The notes beneath the pieces were generated by a model that did no database searches, had not been told where the DNA came from, and saw only the letters and a list, made by a program, of their open reading frames with translations. Positions 16,860-25,718 of a stretch of 34,055 bases of DNA are shown here, in pieces. The position numbers and the translations under genes were made by a program. The stretch covers positions 1 to 34,055 of the forward strand of contig JAHCJR010000029.1 in NCBI GenBank assembly GCA_026126165.1. Reading direction: 5' to 3'. Source of the DNA: Alphaproteobacteria bacterium. GTDB lineage: Bacteria > Pseudomonadota > Alphaproteobacteria > Ferrovibrionales > Ferrovibrionaceae. Each line of letters opens with the position of its first letter. Within the stretch, counting starts at the first letter, position 1.

Positions 16860-18054
16860 TCACGGTCAGCAGCGAGAGCAGGAAGAAGCCGCCGACGAAG
16901 GCGAAGACCAGTCCGGGCCGGCCGAGATCCATGCACCAGCCATAGAGCAGGGGCGAGACGCTGCCGCCGATATTGAAGCCGGTCGAGACGAACCCGAACA
17001 CCTTGCCGAACGATCCAGGCGGCGTCACCGCCCGCACCATCATGTCGCGCGAGGGCTGGATGATGCCGTTCATCAGGCCGCCCCAGGCCATCACGAGGAC
17101 CAGCAGGGCCGCGCCGAGATCGAGCCAGCCGATCGTGAAAGCCATGCCGGATGTGGCGACGAAGCAGATGGCGGCCACGCGCTCGTGGCGCCGCGTGCGG
17201 TCGGCGATCACGCCGCCCACCAGCACGCCGAAGGCGCTGAGGATGAGGAAGCTCGAGAGGCCCGCATTGGCGATCGCCGGCGCGGTGCCGTGGACGGAGC
17301 CCAGCGCCACGACGCTGAAGTTCTGGATGCCGCCGTTCGACATGGCGAGCAGCACGAAGAAAAACAGGTTGCGCAGGATGGGCGCCGAGAAAAGCAGACG
17401 CCAGCCATCCGGCGGCCTGTCCGCGGTCTGGAGCGGCGCCGCGACCCGCCGCCGGGCCGTCAGCACCTGCCCGAAGAAGATCAGCGCCAGAGCCACCGCG
17501 AAGCCCAGTCCGGCCGCCGCCCACCAGGCGCCGCGCCATCCCCAGACGGCGGCGATGGAGAGGATCGTCGCCGGCGCGACACCCATGCCGATATAGCCGG
17601 CGAAGGTGTGGACGGAAAAGGCCTTGCCGATCCGTGCCTCGCTCACCGTACTTGCCAGGATCGCGTAGTCCGCCGGGTGATAGACCGTATTCGCCAGGCC
17701 CAGCAGGGCGAAGGCGGCGAGCAGCATCCAGTAGGAGGGCAGGGCCGCCACCAGCATGATGGCGAAGGCGCCGAGCAGCAGTCCCGCGACCAGCACCGGA
17801 CGCGCGCCGATCCGGTCGACGAGAAAGCCGGTGGGCGTCTGCATGAGGGCGGAAACGACATTGAAGGCGGTGAGCGCCAGGCCAAGGGCGGTATAGCTCA
17901 CCGCCATCTCCGCGCGAACCGGCGCGAAGACCGGCGGCAGCAGCAGGATGTAGAAATGGCTCACGAAATGCGCCGCGCAGATCAGGGCGATGGCGGTGCG
18001 GTCCCGCACCTCCTTGCGCGGCTCTTCCGTTCCGATCGTCGGTCGTGGCTTCAT
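16843..18054 (-). CDS. major facilitator superfamily transporter, Fsr-like
   Basis: This 403-residue inner-membrane transporter has about 12 hydrophobic segments in two halves. The motif GFLVDRIGARPVLVAG after the second segment is the MFS A-motif, and NTVYHPADYAIL resembles the fosmidomycin-resistance (Fsr) and related export group. I chose ATG 18054 (MKPRPTIGTEEP) because a longer frame upstream is Arg- and Pro-rich and not membrane-like. The gene converges on and overlaps the second amidase by 17 bases. It may export or import a pathway compound, or be unrelated to the catabolic cluster. Confidence 0.88.
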   Translation of the reverse strand: MKPRPTIGTEEPRKEVRDRTAIALICAAHFVSHFYILLLPPVFAPVRAEMAVSYTALGLALTAFNVVSALMQTPTGFLVDRIGARPVLVAGLLLGAFAIMLVAALPSYWMLLAAFALLGLANTVYHPADYAILASTVSEARIGKAFSVHTFAGYIGMGVAPATILSIAAVWGWRGAWWAAAGLGFAVALALIFFGQVLTARRRVAAPLQTADRPPDGWRLLFSAPILRNLFFFVLLAMSNGGIQNFSVVALGSVHGTAPAIANAGLSSFLILSAFGVLVGGVIADRTRRHERVAAICFVATSGMAFTIGWLDLGAALLVLVMAWGGLMNGIIQPSRDMMVRAVTPPGSFGKVFGFVSTGFNIGGSVSPLLYGWCMDLGRPGLVFAFVGGFFLLSLLTVITRRP

Positions 18055-18149
18055 CGGTATACGGGGCTCGCGCGGCTGCTCCCGCGCATATAACGGGAGC
18101 GCGACGGGGTTGGCAACATGCGCGCGCGCCTCGCCTCCGCGCGCGGCAA

Positions 18150-18173
18150 AAGGCGAGGCGGCGAGGCGGCGAG
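18150..18173. repeat. three tandem copies of an 8-base unit
   Basis: GGCGAGGC is repeated three times without a mismatch in the space between the transporter start and the glutamine-rich protein's stop. It may expand and contract by slippage; no function is evident. Confidence 0.6.
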
Positions 18174-18205
18174 GCAGCCAGCCGGGGCGAGCCCCCGACG
18201 GGACC

Positions 18206-19261
18206 TTACTGCGTTCCGCGACGGTAGGACGGCGTGCCGTCCGGCCGCGCGGCGGGCTCGCGCGCGCCGTTGACGGCGAGCGAGGCGATCCAGTGGCTGC
18301 CGCCGCCATTGACCAGGGTCAGCCCGTCCAGGCGGCCGCGGATCTCGCTGTCGGAAACCTCGATCATCGGTTTGCCGTCGAGCATCACGCTCATCTTGCC
18401 CGCCTGGTCGCGCCGCCACTCGATGACATGCAGCTTGTCGTCATCGAGATTGACGCGCCCCGTCGAGCTGCCGAGCAGCTTGGTGCCCTGCGGCGTGAGC
18501 CGCGCCAGCACCAGCCCGGTCTCCGCCGCCGGTGAGTAGATCAGCCGGTAGGCACTTTCCCCGGGCTGGCCGCGATAGAGGGCGAGGTCGAGACGGCCGT
18601 CGTCGCCGGCCGAGGCCAGTTCCATCTTCAGCGCGAAGGCGTTGGAGATGGCGGCCGGAAGCTGGATCGTGGCACTGGTCGGCTGCGGCGGCGCTGCCGG
18701 TTGCGCCGGTGCCGGCTGGGTCGTCTGCGCACCCTGGCCTGATTGCTGCCGGATGATGGCGCCGAGCACGCCCACCACCACGTCCTGGCCGGTCATCGGC
18801 GCAGGCGCGCCGGTCGCGGCCGGCGCCGCCGCCGCGGGCTGGGGCTTGAGAATGGCGCTGTGCAGCATCGCACGGTTGCCGCGGTTCACGATCTGCCAGG
18901 TGCCCTCGACCGGCGTCCAGGCGGGATTGCGGGTGAAGTCGCCGTCGCGGAAATCCTCGGATACAAGCTCTACCGGCCATTGCTTCGCATAGTCGTGGCG
19001 CTCCTGGTAGATATCCGCGAGCCGGCGAAGATCGCCAATGAAAACGGGATCGGCCGCCCGCAGGCGCGCCGCCTGATCGGTGAGGCGGCGCAATTCGCCG
19101 ATCATCTCCGGCAGCTCGCCTGTCTGCGCCTGGATCGTCTGCTCCCGGTAGCGCTGCTGCTGCTGTTGCTGCTGCTGTTGTTGTTGCTGCGCCAGCGCCT
19201 CCGGCGCCAGCATGGACAGGACCAGCGTGGCCATGCCCATCATCCCGAGCGACTTTTGCAT
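18206..19261 (-). CDS. secreted hypothetical protein with a polyglutamine tract
   Basis: I do not recognise a named family for this 351-residue protein. The first 24 residues are a signal peptide (hydrophobic LGMMGMATLVLSMLAPEALA), so it should be periplasmic or secreted. Twelve consecutive glutamines (residues 25-36) follow the predicted cleavage point directly. Next comes a charged helical region (about 40-95), then WTPVEGTWQIVNRGN, a Pro/Ala/Gln-rich linker (about 140-200) and a C-terminal part that may form a beta-sandwich resembling the DUF1080/laminin-G type fold (DDDKLHVIEWRRD, MSVMLDGKPMIEVSDSEI). The fold is a guess from the pattern. It is transcribed away from the MarR/Emr operon and stands alone. 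Confidence 0.8.
   Translation of the reverse strand: MQKSLGMMGMATLVLSMLAPEALAQQQQQQQQQQQQRYREQTIQAQTGELPEMIGELRRLTDQAARLRAADPVFIGDLRRLADIYQERHDYAKQWPVELVSEDFRDGDFTRNPAWTPVEGTWQIVNRGNRAMLHSAILKPQPAAAAPAATGAPAPMTGQDVVVGVLGAIIRQQSGQGAQTTQPAPAQPAAPPQPTSATIQLPAAISNAFALKMELASAGDDGRLDLALYRGQPGESAYRLIYSPAAETGLVLARLTPQGTKLLGSSTGRVNLDDDKLHVIEWRRDQAGKMSVMLDGKPMIEVSDSEIRGRLDGLTLVNGGGSHWIASLAVNGAREPAARPDGTPSYRRGTQ
19154..19189 (-). repeat. CAG/CAA repeat encoding 12 glutamines
   Basis: The tract is a mixed run of CAG and CAA codons (12 in all), immediately after the signal peptide of the secreted protein. The mixture of codons suggests it is kept as protein sequence and not merely a recent pure triplet expansion, but length variation by slippage is still plausible. 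Confidence 0.85.
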
Positions 19262-19412
19262 GTGCGTTCCCCCGATTGCATGCCGGCCCGGTATCGGTCG
19301 ATGGCCGGTTCCCGGTCTGCCGGGCCTTCAGTTTCTTTAGCATGGCGACTCTGGTCGGCTCCGCAATGACTCAGGTCAACAGGCCCACGCGCCAGGGCCG
19401 ATGAATTTTATC

Positions 19413-19437
19413 AGCTAGGCATATAATATATATAGCT
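19413..19437. promoter_or_regulatory. AT-rich palindrome containing TATAAT, candidate MarR operator-promoter
   Basis: The 25-base sequence has AGCTA and TAGCT at its ends, matches at nine of twelve arm positions, and is centred on 19425. It contains a perfect -10 box TATAAT at 19422-19427. No good -35 box is seen upstream, as expected for a promoter that may need help or is only moderately strong. MarR repressors typically bind AT-rich palindromes over the -10 region of their own operon. Confidence 0.5.
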
Positions 19438-19473
19438 TACTATCTTCACTCCGGCCATCCGGAGGTGCTGCCG

Positions 19474-19947
19474 ATGCGAGATCCGAACCAGAGTCTCGGT
19501 TTTCTGATGAACGAGGTCGCGCGGCTGATGCGCCTCAACTTCAATCGCCGTGCCCAGTCGCTCGGCCTTTCGCTGGCGCAGTGGCGTGCGCTCGCCTACC
19601 TGTCCCGCCAGCAGGGCATCCGTCAGGTCACCCTGGCGGAGAGGCTCGAGATCCAGCCCATCACTCTGGCCCGGCAGATCGACCGGCTTGAAGAAGCCGG
19701 CCTCGTCGCGCGGCGCCCGGACCCGGAGGACCGGCGGGCCTTCCGCCTGTTCCTCACCGATCAGGCCAAGCCGTGGCTTGCCCGCATGTGGGCCCTTGCC
19801 GGCGAAACGCACGAAGAAGCGATGTCGGGCCTGGATGCGCACATGCGGGCCTCTCTCGTGCAAAGCCTGATGCGCATGAAGCAGAACCTGCAGGAGGTCG
19901 AGGGACCTGCGGCCGCAGGCGAGCGGCCCGAACGGCAGGCAGGCTGA
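19474..19947 (+). CDS. MarR-family transcriptional regulator
   Basis: This 157-residue winged-helix regulator begins the Emr-type efflux operon. The DNA-binding region is about residues 50-100: QVTLAERLEIQPITLARQID, a recognition helix, and the wing RRPDPEDRRAFRLFLTDQ, where the DxR pattern is typical of MarR. ATG 19474 was chosen because GGAGG lies eight bases upstream; the GTG at 19465 overlaps that site. MarR proteins often repress an efflux pump and release it on binding phenolic or lipophilic compounds, and the pump follows at 12 bases. The palindrome upstream suggests autoregulation. Confidence 0.92.
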   Translation: MRDPNQSLGFLMNEVARLMRLNFNRRAQSLGLSLAQWRALAYLSRQQGIRQVTLAERLEIQPITLARQIDRLEEAGLVARRPDPEDRRAFRLFLTDQAKPWLARMWALAGETHEEAMSGLDAHMRASLVQSLMRMKQNLQEVEGPAAAGERPERQAG

Positions 19948-19958
19948 CGGCCAGGACG

Positions 19959-21110
19959 ATGACGGGGCAGGGGCGCGAACAGGAGAGCGTGGACGGGGCC
20001 GCGGCCGCCCGTGGCGCTGCCCGGCAAAGGCGCCGGCTGCGTCGCCTGCTGCTGGCGGCGGGTCCGTTCGCCGTGCTGGCGGCCGCGGTGTCTCTCTACC
20101 TCGCCGGCGGCAGGTACGTCTCGACGGACAATGCCTATGTCAAAGCCGACAAGGTGATGATCGCGGCGGAAGTTTCCGGTCTCATCGCGGAGGTGGTAGT
20201 GCGTGAGCATCAGCGCGTCGCCGCCGGCGAACTCCTGCTCCGCATCGACGATCGCGCCTACCGCATCGCCCTGGCGGAGGCGGAGGCGCGGCTTGTGGCG
20301 GTGCGCGACGAAATCGAGGCGCTGCGCGCGGCGCATGGACGCAAGCGCGAGGAACTCTCGCTCGCCGGCCTGGAACTGGCCCATGCCAGGAGAGAGTTCG
20401 AAAGGCACGCCCAGCTTGCCAGCGCCAATGCGCTGCCGCGGGCCCGGCTCGATGCAATCCGCCACGATCTCGACATGGCGCGCCAGCGGCTGCGCGTGGT
20501 CGAGCAGGAGATCGCCGAGATCGCGGCCCAGCTCGGCGGCACGCCGGACGCGCCGGTGGAGGCGCATCCGCGTCACCAGGCCGCGCGCGCCGCGCGCGAG
20601 CGCGCCGCGCTCGAACTGGAGCGGACGGCGATCCGGGCACCGTTCGCGGGGATTGCCACCAATACGCCGCTGCCCGGCCAGCAGGTGATCGGCAATGGTC
20701 CGATGAGCCGGCCGATCATGGCCGTCGTCGCCGACCAGGAACCCTGGATCGAGGCGAACTTCAGGGAAACCGATCTTGCCCACGTGCGGACCGGGCAGCC
20801 GGCACGCGTCACCATAGACTCGCATACGGGCCGCGTCCTGCAGGGGCGAGTGCGCAGTATCGCGCCGGCCACGGGCGCCGAGTTCGCCATCATCCCGCCG
20901 CAGAATGCCACCGGCAACTGGGTCAAGATCGTGCAGCGAATTCCTGTCCGCATCGCGCTCGAGCCAGACGAGGCGGCAGGGCTCAGGGCAGGGATGAGCG
21001 CGGAAGTGGAAATCGACACCGGGCGACGCCGCTCGTTGCCCGAGCCGCTGCGCGTGGTTCTCGACTGGCTCGGCGTCGGGCCGGTGGCCGAGGCCGCGGC
21101 CAGGAAATGA
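19959..21110 (+). CDS. HlyD/EmrA-type membrane fusion protein of an efflux pump
   Basis: This 383-residue adaptor links the inner-membrane exporter to an outer-membrane channel. It has one N-terminal membrane segment (about residues 30-50, LLLAAGPFAVLAAAVSLYLA), the family motif VSTDNAYVKAD just after it, a coiled-coil region (about 95-210) and the downstream barrel-type segment IRAPFAGIATNTPLPGQQV. The start ATG 19959 follows AGGA and lies 11 bases after the MarR stop; a longer frame upstream runs inside the regulator gene. The stop overlaps the next gene by four bases. No TolC-type partner is in the window. Confidence 0.9.
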   Translation: MTGQGREQESVDGAAAARGAARQRRRLRRLLLAAGPFAVLAAAVSLYLAGGRYVSTDNAYVKADKVMIAAEVSGLIAEVVVREHQRVAAGELLLRIDDRAYRIALAEAEARLVAVRDEIEALRAAHGRKREELSLAGLELAHARREFERHAQLASANALPRARLDAIRHDLDMARQRLRVVEQEIAEIAAQLGGTPDAPVEAHPRHQAARAARERAALELERTAIRAPFAGIATNTPLPGQQVIGNGPMSRPIMAVVADQEPWIEANFRETDLAHVRTGQPARVTIDSHTGRVLQGRVRSIAPATGAEFAIIPPQNATGNWVKIVQRIPVRIALEPDEAAGLRAGMSAEVEIDTGRRRSLPEPLRVVLDWLGVGPVAEAAARK

Positions 21111-22636
21111 TCCGGCGGACGCTCGCGGCAGGTGGGGCGCCGGCGCTGCGCCGGAGCATGATCACCGTGGCCGTCATGCTGGCCACGATCATGCAGGCGC
21201 TCGACACGACCATCGCCAATGTGGCGCTGCCGCACATGCAGGGCGGGCTGTCCGCCACCCAGGACCAGATATCCTGGGTTCTCACCTCGTACCTCGTCGC
21301 CACCGCGATCATGATACCGCCGACCGGCGCGCTCGCGCGCCGCTTCGGCCGCAAGCGGCTGTTCCTGGTGGCGGTCGGCGGCTTCACCGTCGCCTCGATG
21401 CTGTGCGGCGCCGCCGGCTCGCTGGCGGAGATCGTCGTCTATCGCCTTCTTCAGGGGGCCTTCGGCGCCAGCCTGGTGCCGTTGTCCCAGGCGGTCCTGC
21501 TCGATACCTATCCGCGGGAGAAGTACGGCCGCGCCATGGCGATGTGGGGCCTCGGCGTTATGGTCGGGCCGATCCTCGGGCCGACGCTCGGTGGCTACCT
21601 GACCGAGTTTCACGACTGGCGGTGGATCTTTTACATCAACCTGCCCTTCGGCCTGCTCGCCCTGTTCGGCATCGCCGCCTTCCTGCCGGAGACGAACCGG
21701 GACAGGGAGCGCGGCTTCGACTGGTTCGGTTTCCTGCTGCTCAGTCTTGCGGTCGGCCTGTTCCAGCTCATGCTCGATCGGGGCGAACTCAAGGACTGGT
21801 TTGCCTCGCCCGAGATCCTTGCCGCGGCGGTGCTCTCCCTGCTCTTCCTCTATATGTTTCTGGTGCACATGTTCACCGCCGAGCGGCCCTTCATCGAGCC
21901 GCGCCTCTTTCACGACCGCAATTTCTCGGTCGGTCTGCTGCTGATGTTCGTGGTGGGGGCGCTGCTGCTGTCTTCGCTGGCGCTGCTGCCGCCTTTCATG
22001 TCGCACGTGATGGACTATCCCGTCCTGCTCGCCGGCCAGGTGATCGCTCCGCGCGGTATCGGCACCGCGCTTGCCATGCTCCTGGTCGGACGGATGATCA
22101 ACCGGATCGAGCCGCGCCTGATCATCCTTCTCGGTCTGCTCGTCGCCGCATGGTCCATGCACCTCATGGCCGGCTTCACGCCGGACATGCCGGCCTCGGC
22201 GCTGATCTGGACCGGCGTGGTCCAGGGCTTTGGCCTCGGCTTCATCTTCGTGCCCCTCTCGACCATCGCCTTCGCCACCCTGGCGCCGGACCGCCGGACC
22301 GAAGGTGCAGCGATGTTCAGCCTGATGCGCAATCTGGGCGGCAGTATCGGCATTTCGGTCGTGGTCGGCCTCGTGGTGCGGAACACGCAGGCGAACCACG
22401 CGGCGATCGCAGGGATGCTCGACCCGTTCCGGCTGGGGCCCGGGCGACTGGCCATGCCGGAGGCCTGGGACTGGCATGCCGGCGCCGGTGCCGCGCACCT
22501 GAACGAGGAGGTGACGCGCCAGGCGGCCGCGCTCGCCTATGTAAACGACTTCCACCTGATGACCTGGGTCAGCCTGCTCGCGGTGCCGCTGCTCCTGCTC
22601 TTCCGGCCGCCGGCGCAACACGCCGCGCCGGGCTGA
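21107..22636 (+). CDS. EmrB-type (DHA2 family) MFS multidrug exporter
   Basis: This 509-residue permease is a 14-segment drug:proton antiporter of the DHA2 family, the EmrB partner of the adaptor just upstream. The motif LDTTIANVALPHMQGGL near the first membrane segment is typical, followed by ALARRFGRKRLFLVAVGGF (MFS A-motif) and LGVMVGPILGPTLGGYL (antiporter C-motif). Length is normal. The start overlaps the adaptor stop (ATGA). With the upstream regulator it makes a complete MarR/EmrA/EmrB operon for export of hydrophobic compounds. It ends nine bases from the convergent RND permease gene. Confidence 0.93.
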   Translation: MIRRTLAAGGAPALRRSMITVAVMLATIMQALDTTIANVALPHMQGGLSATQDQISWVLTSYLVATAIMIPPTGALARRFGRKRLFLVAVGGFTVASMLCGAAGSLAEIVVYRLLQGAFGASLVPLSQAVLLDTYPREKYGRAMAMWGLGVMVGPILGPTLGGYLTEFHDWRWIFYINLPFGLLALFGIAAFLPETNRDRERGFDWFGFLLLSLAVGLFQLMLDRGELKDWFASPEILAAAVLSLLFLYMFLVHMFTAERPFIEPRLFHDRNFSVGLLLMFVVGALLLSSLALLPPFMSHVMDYPVLLAGQVIAPRGIGTALAMLLVGRMINRIEPRLIILLGLLVAAWSMHLMAGFTPDMPASALIWTGVVQGFGLGFIFVPLSTIAFATLAPDRRTEGAAMFSLMRNLGGSIGISVVVGLVVRNTQANHAAIAGMLDPFRLGPGRLAMPEAWDWHAGAGAAHLNEEVTRQAAALAYVNDFHLMTWVSLLAVPLLLLFRPPAQHAAPG

Positions 22637-22645
22637 ACGCCGCGC

Positions 22646-25600
22646 CTACTCGGCAGGTGCGGGCGTGGCTTCGGCTTCGGCCCGCATCCGGCTCCGGTCG
22701 CGCGCCAGCAGCGTATAGGCGGTCGGAATGACGAAAAGCGTGAGCAGGGTGCCAAGCAGCAATCCGCCGACGATCACCAGTCCGATCTGGTTGCGGCTTT
22801 CGGCGCCGGCGCCGGCCGCGATGGCGAGCGGCACCGCACCAAGGACCATGGCCGCGGTGGTCATGAGGATCGGGCGCAGGCGCAGGCTCGCCGCCCGGAT
22901 CACGGCTTCGAGGCGGTCCATGCCGCGATCCTGGAGCTGGTTGGCGAACTCGACGATCAGGATGCCGTTCTTGGTGATCAGCCCGACCAGGGTCACCAGC
23001 CCTACCTGGCTGTAGATATTCATGGTGCCGCCGCCATATTTGAGCGCCAGCAGCGCGCCGGTCATCGAAAGCGGCACGGTCAGCATGATGATGAAAGGAT
23101 CGACGAAACTTTCGAACTGCGCCGCAAGCACGAGATAGATGAAAAGCAGCGCCAGGATGAAGGTGAAGTAGATGTCGCCCGATGCCTGCTTGTACTCGCG
23201 CGATTGGCCGTTGAAGTCGATCTGCACGCCCGGCGGCAGGACCTTGCGCGCCGCCGCCTCCATCTGGGCCAGCGCCTCGCCCTGCGAATAGCCCGGCGCC
23301 ACGTTGGCGGTGATGTCGGCGGCGCGGAGCTGGCTCATGCGCGTCAGCTCGCGCGCCGTGACCGCCTCGCGCGGCGTGACGAGGTTCGAGAGCTGCACCA
23401 TCTGCCCGCTGCTTCCGCGCACATGGATCTTCGAAAGATCGTCCGGATTGGTCCGCTCCACGCCGGCGATCTGCACGATCACGTCGTATTGCTTGCCGTT
23501 CTGCTTGAAGCGGGTCACCTGGCGCCCGCCCAGCATGGTCTCGAGCGTCCGGCCGATCGTCTCCACCTCGACGCCGAGGTCCGAGGCCTTCTCGCGGTTC
23601 ACCGAAACCTTGATCTCGGGCTTGTTCAGCTTCAGGCGGGTATCGACGTTGGTCAGCGCCGGATAGGTGGAGGCTTCCGCCATCACCATCTCGACCATGC
23701 GGTTCAGTTCGTCGAAATCGACGCTCGATTGCAGCACGATCCAGACCGGGGGCGAGCGCAGGTTCTGGCCCAGCGAGGGCGGATTGGTGACGAAGCCCTG
23801 CACGCCCGCCAGCTCGCGAAAGCGCGGCGTCAGCTCGTTGACGATGTCCTGCTGCTTGCGCTCGCGCCGGTCCCAGTGAGCGAGGCGGCTGAAGGCCACG
23901 CCTTGCGAGACGATCGGGTTGCCGGCGACGACGAAGCGCGACTCCGCTTCCGGCACCGATTCCATGATGGCTTCCACCTGCCTCGCATACTTCTCCATAT
24001 AGCCGATGGTGGCCCCTTCCGGTCCGTTGAAGCTGCCGATGACGGTGCCGCGATCCTCGACCGGCGAGAGTTCCGGCTTGAGCCCGACAAAGACGAAATA
24101 GCTGGCGCCCGCAAAAACGAAACCGACCAGCAAGATCAGCGGCCGGGCCCTGAGCGAGGCGCGCAGGGCGGCGGTGTAGCCGCGTGTCAGGCCTTCGAGC
24201 GCCCCCTCGACCAGGTTGAACAGGAAACCATGCCGCGTCTCGTGGCGCAGCATGCGCCCGCACATCATCGGGCTGAGCGTGAGGGCGACGAAACCCGAGA
24301 CCAGTACCGCACCGGCAAGCGCCCAGGCGAATTCGGTGAACAGCCGGCCTGTGGTGCCGCTCATGAAGCCGATCGGCGCATAGACCGCCGCCAGCGTCAG
24401 GGTCATGGCCACCACGGCGAAGCCGATCTCGCGGGCCCCGGTGAAGGCGGCCTGCAACGGCTTCATTCCCTCCTCGATGTGCCGGTAGATATTTTCCAGG
24501 ACCACGATGGCATCGTCGACCACGAGGCCGATCGCCAGCACCATGGCGAGCAGGGTCAGGGTATTCACCGTGAAGCCCAGCGCATGCATGATGGCGAAAG
24601 CACCGAGCAGGGAGGTGGGAATGGTGACGACCGGGATCAGCGTGGCACGCAGATTGCGCAGGAACAGGAAGACGACGCCCACCACCAGGATCACTGCCTC
24701 GCCGATGGTCCAGTAGACGGAATCGATCGAGGCGCGGACGAAGATCGAGGTATCGTAGGCGATCTCGGCGCGCATTCCCTCCGGCAGGCTGTCCAGGATC
24801 GCCGGCAGTGCCTCGCGCACGCCTCGCGAGATGTCCAGGGGATTGGCGACCGCCTGCTTGACGATGCCGAGCGAGACCGCGGGCTTGCCGTTGAAGCGCA
24901 CGCTCACCCTTTCGTCAAGCGGCCCGACCTCGATCCTGCTTACATCGGCGAGACGCACGGGATAGGAATTCACTTCGCGGACGATGATGGCGCCGAACTG
25001 TTCCGCGCTGCGCAAGTCCGTCTCGGAGAGGACCGTGAACTCCATGTCCTGGCTCTCGATGCGGCCGGCGGGAACCTCGACATTCTGCCGGCGGAGCGCG
25101 CTCTCCACGTCCTGCGGCGTCAGATTGTAGGCGGCGAGCCTGGCAGCATCGAGCCAGATGCGCATGGCGTAGCGCCGTTCGCCGAAGATGCGTGCCTCGG
25201 CGACACCCGGCACGGACTGCAGGCGGTCTTTCACGTAGCGATCGGCGTAGTCGGTCAGCTCCAGCGCGGAATGCCGGTCGGACGAGAATGCGATGTAGAG
25301 GACGGGCTGCGCGTCGGCCTCCACCTTGGAGACGATGGGCTCCTCGATCTCGTCGGGCAGCTTGCCGCGCACCCGGCTCACCCGGTCGCGGACGTCGTTC
25401 GCGGTGGATTCCGCATCGCGCGCCAGCGAGAAGCGCACCACCACCAGGCTGCGCTCGGGGCGGGTGATCGAGCGGACGAAGTCAATGCCCTCGATGCCGG
25501 CGATGGATTCCTCGAGCACGCGCGTGACCTGGCTCTCGATCACCTCGGCGCTGGCGCCGCGATACCTGGTCTCGACCAGCACCACCGGCGGATCGATGTT

Positions 25601-25714
25601 GGGATATTCCCGGACCGTGAGGCGGGTGAAGGAGACGAGGCCGATCAGCACCACCACGAGGCTCAGCACCGTGGCGAAGACCGGCCGGCGGATGCAGATG
25701 TCGGAGATGGTCAC
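22646..25714 (-). CDS. RND-type efflux permease (AcrB/MdtB-like, HAE1 group)
   Basis: This 1022-residue inner-membrane permease has the RND layout: SDICIRRPVFATVLSL at the N-terminus, a large periplasmic loop, and membrane segments in two halves. The proton-relay Asp400-Asp401 pair in IGLVVDDAIVVLENIY and Lys915 in LITKNGILIVEF are present, so it should be functional. The GTG start at 25714 was chosen because the adaptor gene ends five bases before it and the family N-terminus (TISDI) begins there; AGGGG lies upstream. It is translated after its adaptor. The pump needs a TolC-type outer-membrane channel from elsewhere. Confidence 0.93.
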   Translation of the reverse strand: MTISDICIRRPVFATVLSLVVVLIGLVSFTRLTVREYPNIDPPVVLVETRYRGASAEVIESQVTRVLEESIAGIEGIDFVRSITRPERSLVVVRFSLARDAESTANDVRDRVSRVRGKLPDEIEEPIVSKVEADAQPVLYIAFSSDRHSALELTDYADRYVKDRLQSVPGVAEARIFGERRYAMRIWLDAARLAAYNLTPQDVESALRRQNVEVPAGRIESQDMEFTVLSETDLRSAEQFGAIIVREVNSYPVRLADVSRIEVGPLDERVSVRFNGKPAVSLGIVKQAVANPLDISRGVREALPAILDSLPEGMRAEIAYDTSIFVRASIDSVYWTIGEAVILVVGVVFLFLRNLRATLIPVVTIPTSLLGAFAIMHALGFTVNTLTLLAMVLAIGLVVDDAIVVLENIYRHIEEGMKPLQAAFTGAREIGFAVVAMTLTLAAVYAPIGFMSGTTGRLFTEFAWALAGAVLVSGFVALTLSPMMCGRMLRHETRHGFLFNLVEGALEGLTRGYTAALRASLRARPLILLVGFVFAGASYFVFVGLKPELSPVEDRGTVIGSFNGPEGATIGYMEKYARQVEAIMESVPEAESRFVVAGNPIVSQGVAFSRLAHWDRRERKQQDIVNELTPRFRELAGVQGFVTNPPSLGQNLRSPPVWIVLQSSVDFDELNRMVEMVMAEASTYPALTNVDTRLKLNKPEIKVSVNREKASDLGVEVETIGRTLETMLGGRQVTRFKQNGKQYDVIVQIAGVERTNPDDLSKIHVRGSSGQMVQLSNLVTPREAVTARELTRMSQLRAADITANVAPGYSQGEALAQMEAAARKVLPPGVQIDFNGQSREYKQASGDIYFTFILALLFIYLVLAAQFESFVDPFIIMLTVPLSMTGALLALKYGGGTMNIYSQVGLVTLVGLITKNGILIVEFANQLQDRGMDRLEAVIRAASLRLRPILMTTAAMVLGAVPLAIAAGAGAESRNQIGLVIVGGLLLGTLLTLFVIPTAYTLLARDRSRMRAEAEATPAPAE

Positions 25715-25718
25715 GCGC

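Noticed and set aside
18055..18309. N-terminal extension of the Fsr-like transporter
   Set aside because: The added 85 residues are Arg/Pro/Ala-rich, cover the 8-base tandem repeat and run into the neighbouring gene; the membrane protein starts naturally at 18054.
19154..19189. Short repeat as a CRISPR-like or structural RNA element
   Set aside because: It is a triplet repeat in frame with a secreted protein and has no spacers.
20573..22621. Minus-strand open frame of 682 residues
   Set aside because: It is antisense to the EmrA/EmrB-type genes, has no membrane segment or motif, and its composition is shadow-like.
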